From: an uncultured Collinsella sp.
GTDB lineage: Bacteria > Actinomycetota > Coriobacteriia > Coriobacteriales > Coriobacteriaceae
DNA length: 45,656 nt
Assembly (NCBI GenBank): GCA_900545445.1
Contig: UQZH01000012.1
Location: 1 to 45,656 of the forward strand
Direction of reading: 5' to 3'
Made by a program: the position numbers and the translations under genes. The notes under the pieces are model-generated. The model was not told where the DNA came from, did not search any database, and saw nothing but the letters and a program-made list of their open reading frames with translations. Positions 39,734-45,656 of this stretch are shown piece by piece (positions within the stretch are counted from its first letter, which is position 1; each line of letters starts with the position of its first letter).

Positions 39734-40804
39734 ATGCCGGTGTACAAGGACGACAGCAACGGCACGTTCTTCGTGCAGTGCTACTACCGCGACGCCCGCG
39801 GCTCGAAGCGCCACAAGACGAAGCGCGGCTTCTCCTCCGAGGTGGAGGCCGCAGTGTGGGAGAGCCAGTTCAAGAGCCTTAACGGCGGGGCCATGGACAT
39901 GACGTTCTCCGAGTTCGTCGAGGTGTACGCCTCAGAGGTGAAGCCGCGCATACGCGAGCACACGTGGATCACCAAGGAGTACATCATCAACGACAAGCTC
40001 GTGCCGTTCTTCGGGGACATGCGCATGTGCGACGTGAGGCCGATCGACGTCATCAGGTGGCAGAACGAGCTCACCGAGCACCGGGACGCCGACGGGAAGC
40101 CCTGGGCGCCGACGTACCTGCGCACGGTGAACAACCAGCTCAACGCCATCTTCAACCACGCCGAGCGCTACTACGGCCTCACCGACAACCCGGTGCGCAG
40201 GGTCGACAAGATCGGCTCGAAGAAGGGCGGCGAGATGCAGTTCTGGACCAAGGACGAGTACCTGAGGTTCAGCGAGGCCGTCATGGACAAGCCGCTCTCG
40301 TTCCACGCCTTCGAGCTGCTTTACTGGACGGGCATACGCTGCGGCGAGCTCCTGGCGCTCACGCCGTCCGACTTCATGCTGGAGAGCTCCCGGCTGCGCA
40401 TCAACAAGTCGTACCAGAGCCTCCACGGCGTGGACACCGTGACCGACCCCAAGACGCCCAAGTCGGTGCGCACGATCGTCATGCCGGCCTTCCTTTGCGA
40501 CGAGATGGCGGACTTCATCGAGATGCGCGACGACGTCGCCCCCGACGAGCGCCTGTTCGCCGTGACCAAGCACTTCCTGGCCCACGAGATGGAGCGCGGG
40601 TGCAAGGCGTCGGGCGTGAAGCGCATCCGCATACATGACATACGCCACAGCCATGTGAGCCTGCTGATCGAGATGGGCTTCTCCGCGTTGGCCATCGCCG
40701 AGCGCATGGGCCACGAGGCGGTGGACATCACCTACCGCTACGCGCACCTGTTCCCCACGAAGCAGGACGAGATGGCCGCCGCGCTCGACGGGGCGAGGGG
40801 GTAA
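39734..40804 (+). CDS. Tyrosine recombinase (integrase)
   Basis: 356 residues. The N-terminal arm-binding part (MPVYKDDSNGTFFVQCYYRD) and the core-binding SAM-like domain (about 55-155) precede the catalytic domain. Catalytic residues: Arg202 (TGIRCGELL), probable Lys243, His301-x-x-Arg304 (HDIRHSHVSLL), His327 (GHEAVDITYRY) and nucleophile Tyr336. All are present, so it is probably active. The ATG is close behind the excisionase stop, so the two are coupled. It would integrate the element, perhaps at guaA. Confidence 0.95.
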   Translation: MPVYKDDSNGTFFVQCYYRDARGSKRHKTKRGFSSEVEAAVWESQFKSLNGGAMDMTFSEFVEVYASEVKPRIREHTWITKEYIINDKLVPFFGDMRMCDVRPIDVIRWQNELTEHRDADGKPWAPTYLRTVNNQLNAIFNHAERYYGLTDNPVRRVDKIGSKKGGEMQFWTKDEYLRFSEAVMDKPLSFHAFELLYWTGIRCGELLALTPSDFMLESSRLRINKSYQSLHGVDTVTDPKTPKSVRTIVMPAFLCDEMADFIEMRDDVAPDERLFAVTKHFLAHEMERGCKASGVKRIRIHDIRHSHVSLLIEMGFSALAIAERMGHEAVDITYRYAHLFPTKQDEMAAALDGARG

Positions 40805-40809
40805 GAAGG

Positions 40810-41235
40810 ATGCCGTGCGAGAACAGCGCCCGCAAGCGCAGCAAGACGATGGCGTTCCGCTGCACGCCCGAGGAGCGCAAGCTCATATGCGAGATGGCAG
40901 CTTGGAGCGGCATGAGCAGGCAGGACTACATCATCGCCAAGCTCACCGATACCCAGGTCGAGGTGAGACCCTCTGTGAGCGTTCAGAAGGCGCTGAAGGA
41001 CTCGATGGCGGAGTTGGCCAAGGAAGTACGGCTGGCGGCCTCCTACAGCGAGCTGAGCGAGTCTCTGCAGCAGAGAGTCGAGCACGTGATGAGGTTCTTC
41101 CTGGCGCTCGGCGAGCCTATTGACTCGCGAGTGGACGACGCGTCTCAGGAAGAATCGTTCCCGGCGATGGCGACTGAGGTCGAAACTAACGACAACGCCG
41201 ACAATGCAAGTATCTTTGGAATGGGTCGCGGCTAA
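40810..41235 (+). CDS. Small RHH-like mobilisation or accessory protein
   Basis: 141 residues. The segment KTMAFRCTPEERKLICEMAAWSGMSRQDYIIAKL reads like a MobC/ribbon-helix-helix N-terminus. The remainder is helical and acidic (ELAKEVRLAASYSELSESLQQRVEHVMRFF). It starts six bases after the integrase stop, in the same direction. It could be an accessory relaxosome protein or regulator; a second, better MobC candidate occurs at 44605. Function is provisional. Confidence 0.6.
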   Translation: MPCENSARKRSKTMAFRCTPEERKLICEMAAWSGMSRQDYIIAKLTDTQVEVRPSVSVQKALKDSMAELAKEVRLAASYSELSESLQQRVEHVMRFFLALGEPIDSRVDDASQEESFPAMATEVETNDNADNASIFGMGRG

Positions 41236-41318
41236 CGCTCATCTAAGCGCCGACCAGGAACTGCGATTCTTTAGGGTGTTGCCCGCAAAGCAAATAGTTA
41301 ATCTTCCGCGAAAGGAAG

Positions 41319-41570
41319 CTAAACGGTCCGTTCCTCGACATAGAGGATCTCGTTTTGCGCCTCCAGGATTCGCGCGGCGTCGCCGATGCGCTCGGCGCAC
41401 CTCTCGCTTATCGACCTCAGGGCCAGGACCCCCTCGACGTCGAGCAGGTCCAGCTGGTCGGCGTGCGCCAGGGACTCGAGCAGCTGGTCCAGGCCCCTCG
41501 CCAGCCTTCCTGCATCCGCCACCGCGTCAAGCAGCTCACGACGCTCGTCCTTCTCGTTGATATCCATCAT
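41319..41570 (-). CDS. Small helical hypothetical protein
   Basis: 83 residues, MMDINEKDERRELLDAVADA to EEILYVEERTV, start at 41570 with AGGAGG seven bases ahead on the minus strand (strong). Nearly all helical, coiled-coil-like, acidic. Not recognised. The frame continues open upstream to 42578 but without conserved character there. It runs against the direction of the other element genes. Confidence 0.5.
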   Translation of the reverse strand: MMDINEKDERRELLDAVADAGRLARGLDQLLESLAHADQLDLLDVEGVLALRSISERCAERIGDAARILEAQNEILYVEERTV

Positions 41571-42110
41571 TGGCTGTCCTCCTTCTTCCGACGGACGTGT
41601 TGCGCAGCACCGTAGCCGTTCCGCATGGAGAACCATCTCGCCGCCGCGATCCCGTGCGCATATTGGCCGCAAGCGGCGCGGGGAATGCCGTCCCGATGCG
41701 GACCACGGCACCGCGACTCGGGAACGCGCCGTCGTTCCCGCCGCGGCGTCGTCTCCAATCCCACGGGAGCCCAGCAACCGCCGACAGATCGCATCCCATG
41801 CCTGGAAGCCTCGGCGCCCATGCCTGATTCCATGCCGCACGCCTGCGCCCTTCCGATCCGAAACCCGCCCCGGCGTTCCTTGGACGCGCAGGGTCGCACG
41901 CCGGCAGGCGGCCCGCAAGGGCCGCGACACTTTTTCGGGTTCTTCGCTCCATGCGCTGCGCGCGCGAACAACGCGAAAAACTGCCGTCGGAATACTTCTA
42001 TTTCCACGCCCGACTTCGCTTCCTCCCTTGCCGGCACGCCCGCGCCGCATGCGACTCACGCGACGCAAGGCACGCCACAGGGGCGGGCCTCCGAGTCTAA
42101 GGAGCAAGAC
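41571..42110. other. 540-base stretch with no convincing gene in the mobile element
   Basis: Several long frames are open on both strands, because GC is very high, but none has a strong start or domain. A hairpin GCGGCCC-GCAA-GGGCCGC lies at 41908-41925, followed after five bases by TTTTT. The element's cargo gene begins at its right end. Confidence 0.4.
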
Positions 42111-42482
42111 ATGAACGACATGAAGGAAAAGGCGATGGGCGCGGTCAGGACCTTCCTCGAGCGTAAGGGCTACGAGATCGTCGATGAGGCCTGGCAGGGG
42201 CCCGAGGGCATCGGCGGAATCGACCTCGTGGCGGTGGACGAGGACGGGACCCTGGTCTTCGTCGACGCCACGGTCCGGATCGGAACGGACGGCTTCCCCG
42301 AGGCCCACAGGGCGCGCGGGCTGCGCGAGGCGCTGGCGGCGACGTGGCTCGCCGGCAACGGCGACGACTACGCCGACACGCCGGTCCGCTTCGACGAGGT
42401 GGCGATGATGGTCGTCAAGGAAAACCGAGCGCTCCTGCGCCACCACATCAACTGCTTCGGCGAGATGGAGCCGCTCTCCTAG
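42111..42482 (+). CDS. UPF0102/YraN-like nuclease-fold protein
   Basis: 123 residues. AVRTFLERKGYEIVDEAWQGPEGIGGIDLVAVDEDGTLVFVDATVRIG follows the UPF0102 restriction-endonuclease-like pattern (AxxxLxxxGYxIL...GEIDLIAxDxxTLVFVEVKTR). The acidic ExK position reads DATVR here, so the canonical Glu and Lys are not preserved and nuclease activity is uncertain. ATG 42111 follows AAGGAG. It is followed by a GC-rich hairpin. Carried by the mobile element, it may be a host-independent accessory function. Confidence 0.75.
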   Translation: MNDMKEKAMGAVRTFLERKGYEIVDEAWQGPEGIGGIDLVAVDEDGTLVFVDATVRIGTDGFPEAHRARGLREALAATWLAGNGDDYADTPVRFDEVAMMVVKENRALLRHHINCFGEMEPLS

Positions 42483-42490
42483 GCGGCGCG

Positions 42491-42520
42491 CCCGGCCCCG
42501 GGCTCCCGGGGCCGGGTTTC
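42491..42520 (+). terminator. GC-rich hairpin after the UPF0102-like gene
   Basis: CCCGGCCCCGG (42491-42501) pairs perfectly with CCGGGGCCGGG (42506-42516), followed only by TTT, so termination may be partial. Confidence 0.65.
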
Positions 42521-42536
42521 CCCGAATCCGCCCCTT

Positions 42537-42615
42537 GTACCACGAAAGCGTACATATCCGTACGTTTTCGTGGTACACTCCGCTTGTCGGACAAATCCGT
42601 ACGGTTTTGTCCCGA
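42537..42615. promoter_or_regulatory. Palindromic operator or parS-like region before parA
   Basis: A perfect 11-bp inverted repeat GTACCACGAAA / TTTCGTGGTAC (42537-42547 and 42566-42576) encloses GTAC-N6-GTACG (42550-42564). A second near copy, GGAC-N6-GTACG (42589-42603), lies in a smaller repeat GGACAAA/TTTGTCC. The motif is the same as at 39431. Confidence 0.6.
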
Positions 42616-42685
42616 CGCTCCGAGATTCGGGGCGCGCCGGACCGGATGCGCCGAGGCGCGCCCCACGCTAGAGAGGACGCGACCC

Positions 42686-43450
42686 ATGCGCACGATAGCC
42701 ATTTCCAACTACAAGGGCGGCGTCGGCAAGACGACGACCGCCGTGAATCTGGCGGCGATCTTCGCCGCCCGGGGCCTTCGGACCCTGCTTGTCGACCTCG
42801 ACCCGCAGGCGTCTGCCACAGACTTCTTCGGCCTCTACGACCGGGCCGTCTCCGAGCGGCGCACGTCGGTCGAGCTGCTCTACGGCGGCGCGCCCGTGGA
42901 GGAGGTCGCCTACGCTGCCGGGGAGAACCTCGACGTGGTGGCCTCGACCATCGACCTCGTCGACCAGAACGAGATGCTCCTGCGCGAGCAGCGACTCAAG
43001 TTCGCCCTCGACGACGCCTCGGGCTCCTACGACGTCTGCCTCATCGACTGCAGTCCCGTGATGCGCAGGCTCGCCTTCAACGCCTACCTCGCCGCGGCGG
43101 AGGGCGGCATGGTCGTCATCCCCGTGAAGCTCGACTCCACCGTGATGCGCGGCACGGCGCTCACCGTCGAGGCGACGCGCTCCATCGCCGACGCTCTGCG
43201 CATGCCCACGCCCCGCTGGAAGATACTGCGCACCTGCGTGCCCGGCCGCATGACCAACGCCGAGGCCACGGGAGCGGCCGTGCTCGACGGGTTCTTCCCG
43301 GGCGAGCAGTTCGAGACGGTAATCCACGCGAGCAGCAAGGTCTGCGAGGGCAGCTGGCAGTGGAAGCCGGTGGCCGCCTTCGAGCCGGGGAGCCGCCCCG
43401 CGCGCGACTACGAGGCTCTCGCAGACGAGGTGTCCCGTGAGCTCGCCTAG
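42686..43450 (+). CDS. parA: ParA-family partition ATPase
   Basis: 254 residues. Deviant Walker A KGGVGKTTTAVN (residues 10-21), Walker A' LVDLDPQASATDFFG and Walker B SYDVCLIDCSPV are complete. ATG 42686 has GAGAGGA upstream. It pairs with the ParB-like protein whose gene overlaps its end by 14 bases. In integrative elements such pairs stabilise the excised circular form or control copy. The GTAC sites in front place it under possible common control with the excision module. Confidence 0.93.
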   Translation: MRTIAISNYKGGVGKTTTAVNLAAIFAARGLRTLLVDLDPQASATDFFGLYDRAVSERRTSVELLYGGAPVEEVAYAAGENLDVVASTIDLVDQNEMLLREQRLKFALDDASGSYDVCLIDCSPVMRRLAFNAYLAAAEGGMVVIPVKLDSTVMRGTALTVEATRSIADALRMPTPRWKILRTCVPGRMTNAEATGAAVLDGFFPGEQFETVIHASSKVCEGSWQWKPVAAFEPGSRPARDYEALADEVSRELA

Positions 43451-44393
43451 CCAGGTGGCCGCGGGCTTCACCATCACGGGGCTCCTCGACGGCGCGTCGC
43501 GCACCCGCGGGCGCTACCCGGTGTCCGAGATCGCGGTGGCAGACATCGCCGACCACCCGGCGAACGCCGCGTACTCCATGGACCCGGCCGGCATAGCCGA
43601 GCTCGCCGAGTCCATACGCGAGGACGGCCTCACCGACCTGCCGCTCGTGCGCAAGGTCGGAGACGGCTCGTGGCAGATGGTCTCCGGGCACCGGCGCAAG
43701 GCCGCCTACGCCCTGCTCGCCAAGGACGACCCCGCCTACGAGAGGATGCCCTGCCGCGTGATAGAGGGCATCGACGACGAGAGGGCGGTGACGCTGCTCC
43801 ACGCCGCGAACTACTTCACCCGCGCGCTCACCGTGACCGAGCGCGCCGCCGCGACCGAGGCGCTCAGGGGCGACGCCGTGCGCCTGCGCTCCGAGGACCC
43901 GTCGCTTTCCGGCATGCGCGTCGACGACGTGAAGGCCGCCATCATCGAGCGGCAGACGGGCCGCAAGGTCTCCGGCAAGACCATCGCGCGCGAGGAGAGG
44001 CTTGCCCGCCGCATCGCCGAGGACCTCTCGCCCGAGTGGGCCGCCGAGGCCGACCGCGGCAACCTCAGCGCCGAGGCGGTGCGCTCGCTCGCGGGCATGC
44101 CGAAGGAGCGACAGGCGGAGATGCACGCCGCCATGGAGCCCTGGCGGAGAACCAAGCGGGAGCTCTCCGACTACGTGAGGAGCGAGGGGAAGGCGCAGGC
44201 CGGCCCCGACGGGCGCATCGCCAAGGCCGCGAGGCTCGTCGCCGACTTCCTCGAGAGCCCGCCCGAGAGCCCGAGCGCGGCCGACCTCTCGCTGCTGCGG
44301 GAGATGGCGCTCATGACCGCCCCGTACGCGGATGCGGGCGCCGATGCCCGGAAGGGCCGCAGAAGGGCCTCAGGTTCGAAATCCAGCAAGTAG
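43437..44393 (+). CDS. parB: ParB-like partition protein
   Basis: 318 residues. The ParB N-terminal nucleotidase-like part contains IAVADIADHPANAAYS, GIAELAESIREDGLTDLPLV and the SGHRRKAAY motif (GxRRxxA type CTP site). The central HTH region (TIAREERLARRIAEDLSPEWAAEADRGNLSAEAVRSLAGMPKE) follows; the C-terminus is charged and short. GTG 43437 overlaps parA by 14 bases. The binding site may be the palindromes before parA. Confidence 0.9.
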   Translation: MSSPSQVAAGFTITGLLDGASRTRGRYPVSEIAVADIADHPANAAYSMDPAGIAELAESIREDGLTDLPLVRKVGDGSWQMVSGHRRKAAYALLAKDDPAYERMPCRVIEGIDDERAVTLLHAANYFTRALTVTERAAATEALRGDAVRLRSEDPSLSGMRVDDVKAAIIERQTGRKVSGKTIAREERLARRIAEDLSPEWAAEADRGNLSAEAVRSLAGMPKERQAEMHAAMEPWRRTKRELSDYVRSEGKAQAGPDGRIAKAARLVADFLESPPESPSAADLSLLREMALMTAPYADAGADARKGRRRASGSKSSK

Positions 44394-44604
44394 CCTATGG
44401 CGTCCGACACTTCGGTCGGGCGTCCATAGCACTTGGGGACCGGGCGGCTTCGGACCCGTCATGCCGCGGGCCGTTTGGGAGCCCGCTTTCGCGAGGCCCG
44501 GTCCCAGAGGCGGCGCCCGGGCCGGGCCGCCGCCTGCGGGGGATCCCCCGCGCCCCTAGAGAGATGAGCCCGCCGCACGGCGGGCCCGAGGAAAGGAATC
44601 CGCC
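44394..44604. other. Inverted-repeat-rich gap before mobC, oriT candidate
   Basis: Contains a long stem CTATGG-CGTCCGAC / GTCGGGCGTCCATAG (44395-44428), a repeat AGGCGGCG/CGCCGCCT (44509-44538 region) and a perfect 16-bp palindrome GCGGGGGATCCCCCGC (44538-44553). oriT sites of MOBP systems typically lie just upstream of mobC/relaxase genes and carry such repeats. No nick site was identified with certainty. Confidence 0.4.
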
Positions 44605-45051
44605 ATGGAAGAGGAAGCCGGCGCCGCCAAAGGCAAGGAGCGCCGCGTCACGTTCCGCATGGAGGGAAGCGACTACGACGCGCTCTGCGAGCGGTGCGAG
44701 CGCGCCGGCCTCAGCAAGTCGGAGTACCTGCGCTACCTCGTTCGCATACCGCTGTCGACGGAGGCCAACGCGGGAGACGAGCACCGCATACTCGTGGACC
44801 GCAGGGCCCTGTGGGCGATGTCGCGGGAGCTCACGAAGTGGGGCTACCACTACAACCAGGCAGTGCACGCGATGAACCTCATCAACTTCCACGCCCGCCA
44901 CGGGCATGTCGACCGGGACCTCGTCGCGGAGAGCGTCCCGACGATCGAGCGAGAGCTCGCCGACGTGAACGCCGCTGCCCGAGAGATGGCGGCGGAGCTC
45001 GGGCGAATTGGCGCCGACTCGCTCGTGGAGGGCTCGCCATGCCGATCCTGA
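44605..45051 (+). CDS. mobC: MobC-like relaxosome protein
   Basis: 148 residues. ERRVTFRMEGSDYDALCERCERAGLSKSEYLRYLV is the RHH-like MobC start; the MobC-specific segment WAMSRELTKWGYHYNQAVHAMNLI (pattern Gxx-N/H-xNQ) follows, then a helical tail. ATG 44605 follows GAAAGGA. It binds oriT and helps the relaxase, whose gene overlaps its end by 13 bases. Confidence 0.88.
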   Translation: MEEEAGAAKGKERRVTFRMEGSDYDALCERCERAGLSKSEYLRYLVRIPLSTEANAGDEHRILVDRRALWAMSRELTKWGYHYNQAVHAMNLINFHARHGHVDRDLVAESVPTIERELADVNAAAREMAAELGRIGADSLVEGSPCRS

Positions 45052-45656
45052 AGCCGATCAGCGGCCACGGCTCGACGGGCGGCATCCGCCGCTACCTCGA
45101 GAAGGGAGGCCGCGCCCTCGCTCGCGACCTGTTCAACCTGAGCTACGACGAGCGCGACGCCGGCGCGCTGGGAGACGGCGCCAAGGGGGCCTGCGCCTGG
45201 GACGCCGAGATGGACGCCACGCGCGCCGCCTTCGGCACGGACGCCCCCTGGAGGGGAAAGCCCGCGCGCACGTTCAAGCACTTCGTGCTCTCGCCGGACC
45301 CCGGCGACGACATCGACCTGGCCGCGCTGCGCGAGCTCGCGTGCTCGTGGGCGCTCAAGCACTTCGGCGACCACGAGATCGCCATCGTTTACCACGACGA
45401 CAACGCCCGCGGCATACCGCACGCGCACATCGTCGTGAACAACGTCAACCTCCGCACCGGCTACCGCATGCAGACCCAGCACCCCGAGGACCTCAACCGA
45501 GACCTGCAGGGCATGGCGCGCGAGCGCGGGCTGTCCGGGCTTTCCAACGACCGGTCGCCCGAATCTCCCTCAAGGGCGCGCGGGCATGTCGGCGCAGGCG
45601 GGCCAAGGAGCCGCAGGAACGTCTACCTGGGAAGGGCCGAGAAGGAGATCATGCGC
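45039..45656 (+). CDS. MOBP-type relaxase, 5' part (cut by window end)
   Basis: 206 codons are visible and the frame runs out of the window. Start ATG 45039 overlaps mobC by 13 bases. MPILKPISGHGSTGGIRRYL carries a candidate catalytic Tyr (Tyr19) and the metal-binding motif III is HDDNARGIPHAHIVVNN with His119, His128 and His130. This HxDxxxPHxHxxxN layout is typical of MOBP relaxases, which nick oriT and lead the strand to the recipient. Downstream transfer genes, if any, are outside the window, so self-transmissibility cannot be judged. Confidence 0.9.
   Translation, partial: MPILKPISGHGSTGGIRRYLEKGGRALARDLFNLSYDERDAGALGDGAKGACAWDAEMDATRAAFGTDAPWRGKPARTFKHFVLSPDPGDDIDLAALRELACSWALKHFGDHEIAIVYHDDNARGIPHAHIVVNNVNLRTGYRMQTQHPEDLNRDLQGMARERGLSGLSNDRSPESPSRARGHVGAGGPRSRRNVYLGRAEKEIMR

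Noticed and set aside
41571..42578. Long minus-strand reading frame continuing upstream of the 83-residue protein
   Set aside because: High GC keeps frames open; a strong ribosome binding site occurs only at 41570 and the upstream part is antisense to the UPF0102-like gene.

Overview
The window is high-GC bacterial chromosome. Its gene content suggests a gut Actinobacterium of the class Coriobacteriia, most likely Collinsella or a close relative: class III glutamine synthetase, a MurT/GatD lipid II amidation enzyme, a SARP-type regulator, methionine synthase with a detached reactivation domain, and several fermentative iron-type dehydrogenases. This is recognition of families, not the result of a search.

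Positions 1-38350 look like core chromosome with small accessory patches. From the left: the end of a P1B metal ATPase; a RelB-like antitoxin with a PIN toxin; tmRNA surrounded by fragments of its own 3' end; a patatin-like lipase; rplM-rpsI; glmM; a glucose-type PTS EIIA and nagB behind a long structured leader; a 999-residue ATPase/SARP regulator; yhbY and a methyltransferase; a DUF711 gene; a leftward metF / MetH-reactivation / metH operon; class III glutamine synthetase; tRNA-Glu with a decayed duplicate; a MurT-GatD single-chain fusion downstream of two TPR-like genes; three iron-alcohol-dehydrogenase-fold genes; a multi-cluster Fe-S protein; ychF; a divergent HTH gene pair; asparaginase; and guaA. 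Amino-sugar and wall precursor functions (glmM, EIIA, nagB, MurT-GatD), one-carbon/methionine functions (metF, metH and its reactivator) and redox balancing (the dehydrogenases) form recognisable sets.

From about 38400 to the right edge lies an integrative mobilizable or conjugative element just downstream of guaA. It carries an XRE repressor, a small excisionase-like protein, a tyrosine integrase, a small RHH-like protein, a UPF0102-like cargo protein, ParA/ParB, MobC and a MOBP relaxase cut by the window edge. The same spaced motif, GTAC-N6-GTACG, occurs three times in the repressor/excisionase intergenic region and again (one exact, one near copy) in front of parA. This suggests that one element-encoded repressor controls both excision and partition/transfer. 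A cluster of seven GGGAGTAAA motifs lies between guaA and the repressor.

The intergenic regions are unusually rich in inverted repeats: a nested 132-bp palindrome at 13817, a 74-bp palindrome at 19821, a 221-bp element with 35-bp terminal inverted repeats at 22317, hairpins of REP type at 22967 and 30311, and tRNA/tmRNA-3'-end-derived fragments at 3494-3753 and 22559-22848.
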